From Nocardioides sp. SR21 (GTDB lineage: Bacteria > Actinomycetota > Actinomycetes > Propionibacteriales > Nocardioidaceae), in assembly GCF_022761125.1 (NCBI RefSeq), contig NZ_JAKWJR010000001.1:372001-436000 (forward strand): a stretch of DNA of 64,000 bases. Direction: 5' to 3'. The translations under genes were made by a program, and so were the position numbers. Shown piece after piece: positions 17,885 through 26,038 of this stretch (positions are counted from its first letter, which is position 1; every line of letters starts with the position of its first letter). A model generated the notes under the pieces. The model made no database searches and was not told the origin of the DNA. It saw only the letters and a list, made by a program, of their open reading frames with translations.

Positions 17885-19391
17885 CCGCGGTCGCCCGGAC
17901 CCGGAACGGCAGGTCGTCGTCCTGCGGCGTGCCCTGGCACGACCAGTCCGACCCGCGCCAGCAGCGCGCGTAGCCGATCCCCGCGTTGGCCAGCGTGACG
18001 TCGACGTGCGTGACGCGCGGCCCGAAGTCGACGGTGGTGAGGGCGTCGCCGGACCGGTCGAGGGTGATCGGGATCGTCGTCGGACGGCCGACGGTGCGGA
18101 ACACGGTCGCGACCGCGCCGGAGCCGCGGCTGATCCTCGGCAGGTCGAGCTGCAGATCGAGGCGGCGCGCCCGCATCGAGGCGGAGCGGTTGAAGCGCAC
18201 GGTCCGCGCGGCGAGGTGGTCGATGGTGCGGCTGACGACGCCGGAGTCGCGGCGGCTGCCGTTGAGGGCGAACGTCCCGTCGAGCCGGGCGACCGGGTAG
18301 CGGTTCGCCGAGCCCTCGTCGTACGTCGCTCCCGGTCGGCGGTTCGCCGCCGCGAAGCGGGCCCAGGTCCGGCGCAGGCCGGGGCCCCGGTCGGCGAGCA
18401 CGCGGGCGACCGCCTGGATCGAGTAGTCGTCCGGCGAGGTCTTGGCGGAGCCGTCGGCGCGCTCCCAGATGTTGCGGACGATCACCGGCAGCCCGCCGGC
18501 CTCCTGGGGGAAGCGCTCGGACAGGTAGCGGAAGAAGATCCAGTCGCCGTACTGGCGCAGGCCCCCGAAGTGGTCCATCGACTGGCGCGGCTGGGCCAGC
18601 GGGCTCTCCCCGAGGTACTGCACGTTGTCGTTCACGTCGTCGTACAGCTCGTCCTCAGCCCACGTGGCGGTGGCCTCCATGAACCAGCCGTCCTCGTAGT
18701 AGTCGTACGCGAACTGCACGGCGTGGAAGAGCTCGTGCGCCGCGGTCACCTGGAGGTTCTCGAGCGGGGTGTGGGTCGGGAACTCGGCGTAGTTGTTGTC
18801 GAAGGCGCAGTACGCCGGAGCGCCGTACGGCCCGGCGGTCGAGGGCGGGTCGTCGCTGTCGCAGTAGCCGTACAGGCCCTGGTTGCCGAGGTCGTCGAGG
18901 TAGATGTCGAGCAGCCCGTTGCCGCCGCCGGTCGTGCCGTCGGACATCGGCGCCTGGTAGCCGGCCGCCTCGTAGACGCCGAGGACGTGGTCGGCGGTGG
19001 TGCCGACCTGGTCGACGTACGCCGAGGTCGCGTCGCCGGTGAACCAGTGCACGCGCACGTGGTCGAAGTCGCGGGTGCGGTCGCCGCCGGGACGCCGCAG
19101 CAGCCGGTCGGCGGTGAGCCGCTGGGTGCCGACGAGCTCGTCGCGCTGGGTGCGGAGCTCGCGCAGCGCGAGGGTCATGTCGCGGTCGCTCTTGCCGGCC
19201 AGCACGTCCTGCACCACGTCGAGCGCCTGCACGGCTGCGCGGCTGCTGGTCGGCTCGGGCTGCGGGTTCGGCACGATCTCGGCCTGCGCGGGCACGGTCG
19301 CGACCGTGGCGAGGAGGGCCGCGCACGCGGCGAGCGCAAGAGCAGGGCGGAGAGGCACCCGCCTACTCAACCAAACGATGCTGTGAATCAC
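17877..19391 (-). CDS. Secreted HEXXH metallopeptidase-like protein
   Basis: The 504-residue product has an N-terminal signal peptide (hydrophobic segment about residues 14-36, cleavage near AQA). A gluzincin motif HELFHAVQFAYD begins at residue 219 (His219, Glu220, His223), with candidate third ligands in the following FMEATATWAEDE; this resembles the MXAN_6640-type putative metalloproteases. The C-terminal part is beta-rich and not recognised. The GTG start overlaps the TGA stop of the phosphatase gene upstream (GTGA at 19388-19391), so it is the third gene of a coupled operon of exported hydrolases. An internal GTG at 19358 could also serve as start. Confidence 0.8.
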   Translation of the reverse strand: MIHSIVWLSRRVPLRPALALAACAALLATVATVPAQAEIVPNPQPEPTSSRAAVQALDVVQDVLAGKSDRDMTLALRELRTQRDELVGTQRLTADRLLRRPGGDRTRDFDHVRVHWFTGDATSAYVDQVGTTADHVLGVYEAAGYQAPMSDGTTGGGNGLLDIYLDDLGNQGLYGYCDSDDPPSTAGPYGAPAYCAFDNNYAEFPTHTPLENLQVTAAHELFHAVQFAYDYYEDGWFMEATATWAEDELYDDVNDNVQYLGESPLAQPRQSMDHFGGLRQYGDWIFFRYLSERFPQEAGGLPVIVRNIWERADGSAKTSPDDYSIQAVARVLADRGPGLRRTWARFAAANRRPGATYDEGSANRYPVARLDGTFALNGSRRDSGVVSRTIDHLAARTVRFNRSASMRARRLDLQLDLPRISRGSGAVATVFRTVGRPTTIPITLDRSGDALTTVDFGPRVTHVDVTLANAGIGYARCWRGSDWSCQGTPQDDDLPFRVRATAVR

Positions 19392-20623
19392 CCAAGCAGG
19401 GCGCGTCCGTCGTACCCGCCGGACGGGCGCCCGACGTCGAAGAACCTGGCCAGCGTGGGGGCGACGTCGAGGGTGCGCGCCACGCGGGACGAGACCTCGG
19501 CGGTCGGGACGACGGGGTGGCCGCCTGCGACGAAGAACGGGATCGCGCGGGTCGCCGGGTGGCCGTGGTTGCCGGGGATCGGGTTGGAGGTGAGCGGATC
19601 CGGATCGCTGAAACGCCAGCCCGCCCGGCAGAACACCACGACGTCGCCGGCCTCCGGCCCGAGGCGCAGCCAGTCGGCGGTGCGGGCGTACGCCGCCAGG
19701 ACGCCGTCCTGCTCGCGCGCGATCGCGCGCATCCGGTCGACGGCCCGCTCGCGCTGGCTGCGCGGGCCGGTCCAGTACAGGAGGTCGGCCCCGCCGTTGT
19801 CGGCGATCTGGACCTTCCCGGCGAGCAGCGGGTCGCCCTCGAGCGGGCCGGCCAGCGAGATCACCTTGTCAGGCGTCGACCAGTCCATCGAGTGGTCGGC
19901 GAGCACGATGACGACGGCGTTCTCCCAGGCCCCGCTGGCCTTCAGTGCGTCGATGAACCGCTGGACCTGCACGTCGGTGTCGGCCAGCGCGAGCCGCCGC
20001 GCGAGCTGGAGCGTGGTGCCGGTCAGGTCGGCATGGCCGAAGCGGTCGATGTCGCCGAGGTTCACGAACATCAGGTTCGGGTCGAGCTCCTCGTGCATCG
20101 CCAGCGCGGCCTCGATCGTGAACACGTCAGGGGCGTGCTCGGTGATCGGCAGCGTCGGCGACGGCTCCCACCGGTGCGTGGCCCGGCCGCCGAACACGCC
20201 GTACAGGTAGCTCTTGCTGAGCACCGTGCCGGTGGTGTGCCCGCGCCGGTTGAGCCGGCCGATCACGGTCTCGCAGCGGATGTCGGACGGCCGGTCCAGG
20301 TCACGGACCGCCCCGCGCCTGCGGTCGTAGACCGAGTTCGCCGAGACGCCGGTCCGGTCGGGGCGCAGCCCGGTCATCATCATCACGTGGTTGGGGATCG
20401 TCTCCATCACGGGCATCGACAGGGCCTGCGCGAACCGCAGCCCGCCGTCGCGCAGGGCCGCGAGGTTCGGCGTCAGCCCGGAGTCGAGCTCGTCGGGACG
20501 GCAGCCGTCGATCACCAGGACGTAGGCCCGCTTGCGGCTGCGGGCGGCGTGGGCCGGCGTACCGGCGATCGTCGAGAAGACCAGGCCGGCGGCGCCCGCC
20601 TGCAGGAACGTACGACGCTTCAC
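19388..20623 (-). CDS. Tat-exported alkaline phosphatase / nucleotide pyrophosphatase family protein
   Basis: The 411-residue protein begins with a twin-arginine signal (KRRTFLQAGAAGLVF) and has the type I phosphodiesterase/nucleotide pyrophosphatase core: a metal-binding Asp in VIDGCRPDEL, a probable Thr nucleophile in METIPNH, and metal ligands in GDIDRFGH, ADHSMDW and GNHGH. It should hydrolyse phosphodiesters or phosphomonoesters outside the cell. The GTG start overlaps the stop of the PhoD gene (GTGA at 20620-20623), and its own stop overlaps the start of the peptidase gene, giving a strictly coupled three-gene unit. Confidence 0.88.
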   Translation of the reverse strand: MKRRTFLQAGAAGLVFSTIAGTPAHAARSRKRAYVLVIDGCRPDELDSGLTPNLAALRDGGLRFAQALSMPVMETIPNHVMMMTGLRPDRTGVSANSVYDRRRGAVRDLDRPSDIRCETVIGRLNRRGHTTGTVLSKSYLYGVFGGRATHRWEPSPTLPITEHAPDVFTIEAALAMHEELDPNLMFVNLGDIDRFGHADLTGTTLQLARRLALADTDVQVQRFIDALKASGAWENAVVIVLADHSMDWSTPDKVISLAGPLEGDPLLAGKVQIADNGGADLLYWTGPRSQRERAVDRMRAIAREQDGVLAAYARTADWLRLGPEAGDVVVFCRAGWRFSDPDPLTSNPIPGNHGHPATRAIPFFVAGGHPVVPTAEVSSRVARTLDVAPTLARFFDVGRPSGGYDGRALLG

Positions 20624-22269
20624 ACCGGCTCCTCGGCGGGCTCGACCCGGCCGGTGCCGGTCCTGGTCGCCCACGAGACCGCCCAGGTGATGTCGGTGTC
20701 GCGGTCGGCGCGGTCGCCGATGACGTACCAGTCCATCTGTGCGCGCGCCGGCGTCAGGTCGAGGACGGAGAAGCCGTGGCTGTCGAAGTCGAGGTACTTG
20801 ATGTGCCGGTTGTTGGCGGTGATCAGGGCCTCGACCGCGAGGCTGGTCGTGCGTGGTGGGGTGCCGGTGATGTCCTTGAGGTTGTTCGACGTCACCGAGG
20901 AGCAGACGAACTCGACGCCGGCCGAGGCGCCGACCGGATAGGTGGAGGCGTCGTACGGCAGCTCGCACGCCCAGCCGGAGTGGATGTCGCCGGTGATGAA
21001 GAGCGCGTCGGTCACCTGGTGGTCGCGGATGTGCTGGAACACCTCGCGCCGGTCGTCGGTGTAGCCGTCCCACTGGTCGACGTTGTACGGGACGCCGTCG
21101 CGGGGGAGCAGCCCGGTCACGTCGTTGATCGGGTCGAGCAGCGCGTCGGGGAGGCCGGCGAAGTCGACCGGCGCGATCATCACCGGGTTGCCGATGACCT
21201 TCCACTGGGCGCGTCCGGGGTGCAGCGAGTCCTTGAGCCAGTCGAGCTGCTGGCGGCCGGTGATCGTGCGGTCGGGGTCGCTGACGTCCGGGCCGGGGGC
21301 GCTCGCCTGCGCGTCGCGGTGGCTCCGCAGGTCCAGCATGCTGATCTCGGCGAGCCTGCCGAAGCGGAGCCGGCGGTAGAGCCGGTCGCCGTCACGCAGC
21401 CGGGCGGTGCCGTCCATGCGCACCGGCATCCACTCGTCGTACGCCCGGTGCGCCCGCGCCCGGCGCTTCCGGTAGGCGCCCTCGCCGAGGTCGGTGTTGT
21501 AGTTCTCCGCGCCGCCCGCGTACTGGTCGTTGGTGACCTCATGGTCGTCCCAGGTGACGATCCACGGGTACTTCGCGTGCAGGTCCTGGAGGTCGGCGTC
21601 GCGCTTGTACTGCGCGTGTCGCCGCCGGTAGTCGGCGAGCGACACCATCTCGTGCGCGGGCTCGTGGGAGCGGATGTCCTCGTCGTCGAAGCCGTAGCCG
21701 TACTGGCTCGGGCCGTACTCGTAGAGGTAGTCGCCGAGGTGCACCACCGCGTGCAGGTCGTCGCGCGCGGCCAGCCCGCGGTAGGCGCTGAACCAGCCGG
21801 CCTGGAGGTTGGCGCAGGACACCACACCGAAGCGCAGGTTGTCCGGCGTCGCGTCGGGGCCCGGCGCGGTGCGGGTGCGCCCGACCCGGCTGGCGACACC
21901 GGCGTGGACGAAGCGGTAGTGGTACCAGGTCGCGGGCGAGAGCCCGGTGACGTCGACCTTGACGGTGTGGTCGCGGCTCGCGGTCGTGGTGAACGTGCCG
22001 CGGCGTACGACGTCGCGGAACCGCGCGTCGTGCGCGACCTCCCATCGCACGTCGGCGCGCCGGCTGCTGGTGGTGAGGCGCGTCCAGATCAGGACGGCGT
22101 CGGGCAGTGGGTCACCCGAGGCGACGCCGTGGCGGAAGTACGACGGCGCCGTCGAGGTGGCATGGCCGGGGGACCCGGTCAGCGCGGCGGCACCGACGGT
22201 CGCGGCGGTCGCGGTGCCGAGGACGGTACGGCGATGCAGTGCAGATGCGCGGGGCGAAGGCGTGGTCAC
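20620..22269 (-). CDS. phoD: PhoD-like alkaline phosphatase, Tat-exported
   Basis: PhoD enzymes are calcium/iron-dependent phosphodiesterases/monoesterases exported by Tat, used to scavenge phosphate or turn over teichoic acids. The 549-residue protein has a Tat signal (HRRTVLGTA), the PhoD N-terminal beta domain (about residues 40-140) and the metallophosphatase part: VVSCANLQ, HLGDYLYEYG, TWDDHEVTND and FITGDIHSGW near the C-terminus. It heads the operon with the second phosphatase and the peptidase. No PHO box was searched for beyond visual inspection, and none was obvious in the 3-bp gap to the upstream PAP2 gene on the same strand. Confidence 0.92.
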   Translation of the reverse strand: MTTPSPRASALHRRTVLGTATAATVGAAALTGSPGHATSTAPSYFRHGVASGDPLPDAVLIWTRLTTSSRRADVRWEVAHDARFRDVVRRGTFTTTASRDHTVKVDVTGLSPATWYHYRFVHAGVASRVGRTRTAPGPDATPDNLRFGVVSCANLQAGWFSAYRGLAARDDLHAVVHLGDYLYEYGPSQYGYGFDDEDIRSHEPAHEMVSLADYRRRHAQYKRDADLQDLHAKYPWIVTWDDHEVTNDQYAGGAENYNTDLGEGAYRKRRARAHRAYDEWMPVRMDGTARLRDGDRLYRRLRFGRLAEISMLDLRSHRDAQASAPGPDVSDPDRTITGRQQLDWLKDSLHPGRAQWKVIGNPVMIAPVDFAGLPDALLDPINDVTGLLPRDGVPYNVDQWDGYTDDRREVFQHIRDHQVTDALFITGDIHSGWACELPYDASTYPVGASAGVEFVCSSVTSNNLKDITGTPPRTTSLAVEALITANNRHIKYLDFDSHGFSVLDLTPARAQMDWYVIGDRADRDTDITWAVSWATRTGTGRVEPAEEPV

Positions 22270-22272
22270 GCC

Positions 22273-23109
22273 TCAGTCAACGACCGCGGGCTCCTCGCGT
22301 GATGCCTGTCCGTCGGGTTCACCGAGTGTTCGCCTGCGCAGCAGCGGTGGCACCGGGATCCGGCCGACCGCCATCGCGACGGCCCAGGCCAGCGCGATCA
22401 CCATCCAGCCGACCAGCGCGTCGATGACCCAGTGGTTGCCGGTGCCGACGATGACGACCGCGGTGCCGAGGGCGTAGGTCCAGCCGAGGACGCGCACCCA
22501 CTTGCGGGTGGCGTAGAACTGCAGCGCGAGCGCGACCCACAGCGCCCAGCCGGCGTGCATCGAGGGGAACGCCGCGAGCTCGTTGGTCAGCCCGCCGAGG
22601 CCACGGGGAGCGGAGGCGTCCGCGCCCCACCAGCCGTCCGCGGCGTGCAGGCTGAGCACGTCGACGTACCCACCGATGAAGCGCGGGGGTGCGGTCGGCA
22701 GGGCGATGTAGGCGAGCAGCGCGAACAGCGTGCCGATCGCGAGCGCGCGGCGGGCCGGGCCGTAGCGGTCGGCGCCGAGGCGCCAGAGCCAGATCAGCAC
22801 GGCGCCGGTGACGACGTAGTGGAGGGTGGCGTACCAGTAGCTGCCGAGCAGGCCGATGATCCGGTGGTCGGTGAACAGCTGGTTGAGGGCGAACTCCCAC
22901 TGGATGCCGATGATGCCCTCGACGTGCAGCAGCTCGTCGGCGCGCTCGAGGGCGGGCTTCATGTTCGTGTCGGCGAGCAGCCGGGCCAGGCTGTAGACCA
23001 CCCAGAAGACGAGGATCAGCAGCAGCTCGAGCACCGCTCGGGCCCACCCCGGCAGGGTGGTGGTGCGGGCAAGCGCAGGTGCTGACGACACAGCACCAGC
23101 GTTGTTCAT
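22273..23109 (-). CDS. PAP2-superfamily membrane phosphatase/transferase (Aur1/inositol-phosphotransferase type)
   Basis: The 278-residue protein has about six membrane segments and the PAP2_3-type motifs: LPTAPPRF, the second-block AAFPSMHAGW with catalytic His and the third-block GTGNHWVIDALVGW. Relatives either dephosphorylate lipid phosphates or transfer phosphoinositol. The ATG at 23109 has a GGGAGGG site immediately upstream and gives the usual N-terminus; two earlier in-frame starts are possible (23127, 23151). It lies 3 bp upstream of phoD on the same strand, so it could lead that operon. Confidence 0.85.
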   Translation of the reverse strand: MNNAGAVSSAPALARTTTLPGWARAVLELLLILVFWVVYSLARLLADTNMKPALERADELLHVEGIIGIQWEFALNQLFTDHRIIGLLGSYWYATLHYVVTGAVLIWLWRLGADRYGPARRALAIGTLFALLAYIALPTAPPRFIGGYVDVLSLHAADGWWGADASAPRGLGGLTNELAAFPSMHAGWALWVALALQFYATRKWVRVLGWTYALGTAVVIVGTGNHWVIDALVGWMVIALAWAVAMAVGRIPVPPLLRRRTLGEPDGQASREEPAVVD

Positions 23110-23192
23110 GCACCCTCCCTGTGCCATCCGGGACCTACCCGGAACCAACACCAGGGTCTGCTCAGGTAATCCCCCGATAGCGGAGAATTTTC

Positions 23193-23921
23193 TCAGACCC
23201 GGCGCAGCACTGCCGTCACTTTACCGAGGATCGTGGCGTTCGTGCCGTCGATCGGATCGTAGGCGGGGTTGTGGGGCAGGAGCCACACATTTCCGTCCTT
23301 GCGCTGGAACGTCTTGACCGTGGCCTCGCCGTCGATCATCGCGGCGACGATCTCGCCGTTCTCGGCGGTGGGCTGCTGGCGGATCACGACGTAGTCGCCG
23401 TTGCAGATCGCCGCGTCCACCATCGAGTCGCCGGAGACCTCGAGCAGGAACAGCTGTCCCTCGCCGACGAGCTGCTTGGGCAGCGGGAAGACGTCCTCGA
23501 CCCGCTCCTCGGCGAGGATCGGGCCACCGGCCGCGATCCGGCCGACCATCGGGACGTACGTCGCCGCCGGCATGGAGTCGCCGACGCCGGTCTCGTCGTA
23601 CGACGTCTCGTCGGCGCTCGACATCGAGCGGCGTGCGGCCATCACCTCGGGGAGGAAGACCTCGAGCGCGCGCGGCCGGTTGGGGTCGCGCTTGAGGAAG
23701 CCCTTCTCCTCCAGGACCTTGAGCTGGTGGGCGACGCTCGAGGAGCTGGTCAGCCCGACGGCCTCACCGATCTCACGCATGCTCGGCGGGTAGCCGCGCT
23801 TCTCGATCGAGTCCTTGATGTGCGCCAGCACCCGCTGCTGACGCGGGGTCAGCCCGGTGGCGTCCGGCGGGCCGTCGGGGAGCTCGGCGACCGTCTTCGC
23901 GTCAGTCTTCTTGGTGGCCAT
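23193..23921 (-). CDS. lexA: LexA, SOS-response repressor and self-cleaving protease
   Basis: LexA represses DNA-damage genes and cleaves itself when bound to RecA filaments. The 242-residue product has the winged helix (about residues 24-88, [20 protein letters not shown]), the scissile Ala131-Gly132 bond in GRIAAGGP, the nucleophile Ser166 in GDSM and general base Lys203 in ATVKTF. The ATG at 23921 was chosen over the longer open frame because a TACGGT element lies exactly 6 nt upstream and a SOS-like box overlaps the -35 zone. A LysM gene is divergent, an arrangement shared with yneA in Bacillus and chiZ in mycobacteria. Confidence 0.97.
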   Translation of the reverse strand: MATKKTDAKTVAELPDGPPDATGLTPRQQRVLAHIKDSIEKRGYPPSMREIGEAVGLTSSSSVAHQLKVLEEKGFLKRDPNRPRALEVFLPEVMAARRSMSSADETSYDETGVGDSMPAATYVPMVGRIAAGGPILAEERVEDVFPLPKQLVGEGQLFLLEVSGDSMVDAAICNGDYVVIRQQPTAENGEIVAAMIDGEATVKTFQRKDGNVWLLPHNPAYDPIDGTNATILGKVTAVLRRV

Positions 23922-23927
23922 GGGCTC

Positions 23928-24086
23928 ACCGTAGCGACCAACCGCCGCGCATTTCAAACGTCTGTTCGAATCGCGTGTCGCGTCGCCGCCGTTCGAGAAC
24001 GTTCGAACAATTGTTCGTGTCGAGCCTTGATTCGTTCGAACAGGTGCTCTAACGTCGTACACATGTTCGATCGAACGTCTGATCGA
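23928..24086. promoter_or_regulatory. Divergent lexA / LysM control region with SOS boxes
   Basis: The lexA -10 is TACGGT on the minus strand (23928-23933), 6 nt from its ATG. For the LysM gene a near-ideal promoter is seen: TTGATT (24027-24032), 17 bp, TAACGT (24050-24055). Four LexA-box-like sites resemble the actinobacterial CGAAC-N4-GTTCG palindrome: 23955-23970 (on the lexA -35 zone), a perfect CGAACAATTGTTCG at 24004-24017, 24037-24050 between the LysM -35 and -10, and 24071-24086. Confidence 0.8.
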
Positions 24087-24179
24087 GCAGGAGGTCCAGA
24101 CAGGTCCAGCAGCACTGTCGGTGGCCACCACTAGAACTACTCACGACAGCGACCCAGCCCCCTTCCCCCGGAGGTCCCG

Positions 24180-24524
24180 ATGAGCACGATCACCCTCGAG
24201 CAGATCAACTGGACGCCCGCCCCGCGACGCGGCACGGTGCGGCTGACCCGGCGCGGCCGGCTCGTGGTGTTCGTGATCGCGCTCCTCGCGGTGCTCACGG
24301 TCGGCATCCTGCTGGCGCAGGGCTCGGTCGCCACCGGCGAGAAGGGCACCCCCGCCCCGACCCGCGTAGTGATGGTCGGCGCCGGCGACACCCTCTGGGA
24401 CATCGCCTCCGGCATCGCCGCCGACGGTGACGTGCGCGGCATGATGCAGGAGATCGAGGACCTCAACGCCCTCGAGTCGAGCTCGCTCGCCGCCGGCCAG
24501 AAGCTGCGCGTGCCCGTGCAGTAG
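24180..24524 (+). CDS. LysM-domain membrane protein, candidate SOS cell-division inhibitor
   Basis: The 114-residue protein has a basic N-terminus, one transmembrane segment (about residues 27-47) and a C-terminal LysM peptidoglycan-binding domain (about 64-113, VGAGDTLWDIASGIA to LRVPV). A small one-TM-plus-LysM protein encoded divergently from lexA matches YneA of Bacillus and ChiZ (Rv2719c) of mycobacteria, which delay septation during SOS. SOS boxes inside and around its promoter support induction by damage. GGAGG precedes the ATG by 5 nt. The function is inferred from position and architecture, not from catalytic residues. Confidence 0.85.
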   Translation: MSTITLEQINWTPAPRRGTVRLTRRGRLVVFVIALLAVLTVGILLAQGSVATGEKGTPAPTRVVMVGAGDTLWDIASGIAADGDVRGMMQEIEDLNALESSSLAAGQKLRVPVQ

Positions 24525-24554
24525 CACGTACACAGACTTCGTCAGCCGCTTCGA

Positions 24555-24605
24555 CCCCGGCTGACGAGCCGGGGAAGACGAGGGGCGGGATCCCGTGATC
24601 CCGCC
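24555..24605 (+). terminator. Two consecutive hairpins after the LysM gene
   Basis: Hairpin 1 has 8-bp arms CCCCGGCT (24555-24562) and AGCCGGGG (24567-24574) with a GACG loop. Hairpin 2 has 9-bp arms GGCGGGATC (24584-24592) and GATCCCGCC (24597-24605) with a CCGT loop. Together they probably terminate the LysM transcript. Confidence 0.65.
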
Positions 24606-24631
24606 TCTCGCGGCATTTCCGGGCACGCACG

Positions 24632-24742
24632 GCGGTTGCGGAAGGCGCCCTCGGCCGTAGACCCCGGTGGTTGAGGAAGGGCCCCCTGGGCCGTAGGCCC
24701 GGTGGTTGAGGAAGGCCCCCTGGGGCCTGTCTCGAAACCACC
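24632..24742. repeat. Degenerate tandem units and a 42-bp GGTGGTT palindromic element
   Basis: Two and a half related units beginning GGTTGCGGAAGG and GGTGGTTGAGGAAGG (24632, 24666 and 24701) run head to tail. The last, 24701-24742, pairs GGTGGTT with AACCACC and is, in reverse orientation, identical at 41 of 42 positions to 61222-61263. These are interspersed repeat elements, not genes. Confidence 0.75.
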
Positions 24743-24755
24743 ACAGCAGACGCGG

Positions 24756-25106
24756 CTACCGCGCGGCGCGCCGCCCGCCGATCGGAGGCGGCGGCTCGTC
24801 GTCGGCGCTCTTCTTGTCCGGACCCTTGGTGATCCCGAGCCGCCGGGTGATCGCCGCGATCAGCATCAGCCCGACGAACAGGCACGCCACCGCGCCGACC
24901 GAGGCCAGCGCGAGGAACCACCAGGCCGTGGCGTCGCCACCACGGGCGGTCGAGCCGAAGTCGATCGCCGCCCAGACCAGGTAGCCCCACGCGACGATGC
25001 AGCCGGTGACGGCGAGCGCGAGGCCGAGCAGCGCCGGCTGGAACCCGGACTTCTGGCGAGGGCCACGTCGCGACCCCGCGCGCTTGCCTCCGCTCGTCCC
25101 CGTCAC
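24756..25106 (-). CDS. Small membrane protein of unknown function
   Basis: The 116-residue product has a Lys/Arg-rich N-terminus, two predicted transmembrane helices (about 25-48 and 62-88) and a charged, proline-containing tail (SADDEPPPPIGG). I do not recognise a family. The topology would put both ends in the cytoplasm. It lies between the repeat element and the sigma-factor gene and is transcribed in the same direction as the latter with a 43-bp gap, so co-transcription is possible. It starts with GTG. Confidence 0.6.
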   Translation of the reverse strand: MTGTSGGKRAGSRRGPRQKSGFQPALLGLALAVTGCIVAWGYLVWAAIDFGSTARGGDATAWWFLALASVGAVACLFVGLMLIAAITRRLGITKGPDKKSADDEPPPPIGGRRAAR

Positions 25107-25149
25107 AGGGACAGTCTCGCCGATCGCTGGTCGGCGGTGGACGCGACCC

Positions 25150-25914
25150 TCAGGCGACCAGCTCGAGCTCCAGCTCGTCCCGCAGTCGGGCCAGCAGCCG
25201 GGAGAGCAGCCGGGAGACCTGCATCTGGGTCACGCCGATCTCCTTGCCGATCTCGGACTGCGTGCAGCCGCGGAAGAACCGCATCTCCACGATCTTGCGC
25301 TCACGCGGGGAGAGTCGCGCCAGGATCGGCGTGAGCATCGCGCGCGCCTCGGCGTGGTCGAAGCCCGGGTCGGTGATCCCGATCCGCGGGCCGAGCGCGT
25401 CGGCCTCGGCGTGGGTCGGGGCATCGAGCGACGCCGGCGCGAAGCAGCCGCTCGCGCCGAGGGCGTCGATGACGACCTCCAGGTCGATGTCGAGGTGCCG
25501 GGCGATGTCGGATGGTCGTGGTGCGCGGCCGAGCAGCTGGTACAGCTCCGGCTCGCTGGCGATGATCTTGGTCTGGGTCTCCTGGATGGAGCGCGGCGGT
25601 CGCACCGTCCAGCCGAGGTCGCGGAAGTGCCGGCGTACTTCCCCTCGGATCGTGGGGATCGCGAAGCTGAGGAAGTCGTGGCCGCGGTCGGGGTCGAAGC
25701 CGCGCACGGCCTTGACCAGGCCGAGGTAGGCGACCTGCTCGAGGTCCTCGGTCGCGATGCCGCGGGAGCGGAAGCGCCGGGTGGCATCGACGGCGACGGG
25801 CATGTTCAGGCGGACGAGCTGGTCCTCGATGTCGGCGCGGGCGGCTTCGTGGGCCTGGGCGCGCTCGGCGAACAGTCGTGCGGTTTCTTCGGAGCGGTTC
25901 AGCGTGACAGTCAT
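25150..25914 (-). CDS. SigB/SigF-family RNA polymerase sigma factor
   Basis: The 254-residue protein contains sigma region 2 (about residues 30-100, LVRLNMPVAVDATRRFRSRG and EDLEQVAYLGLVKAVRGFDP), region 3 (RPPRSIQE to the LDAP segment) and region 4 with a helix-turn-helix (LSPRERKIVEMRFF, TQSEIGKEIGVTQMQVSRLL). This is the three-region layout of actinobacterial SigB/SigF/SigG stress factors, normally held by an RsbW-type anti-sigma. No anti-sigma gene is adjacent. The ATG at 25914 is preceded by GAGG about 8 nt upstream; two further in-frame ATGs lie 12 and 18 nt earlier. Confidence 0.9.
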   Translation of the reverse strand: MTVTLNRSEETARLFAERAQAHEAARADIEDQLVRLNMPVAVDATRRFRSRGIATEDLEQVAYLGLVKAVRGFDPDRGHDFLSFAIPTIRGEVRRHFRDLGWTVRPPRSIQETQTKIIASEPELYQLLGRAPRPSDIARHLDIDLEVVIDALGASGCFAPASLDAPTHAEADALGPRIGITDPGFDHAEARAMLTPILARLSPRERKIVEMRFFRGCTQSEIGKEIGVTQMQVSRLLSRLLARLRDELELELVA

Positions 25915-26038
25915 CGTTGACCTCATCTTCATCGCGGGGGTGTGGACCGGTGTCCCCAGTGCCACTTGACACCTGCCGCTCCTGGTGCCACGGCAAACCA
26001 CCCGGAGGGGTGGTGCGGAGGCGTGCGAGAGTGGAGAG

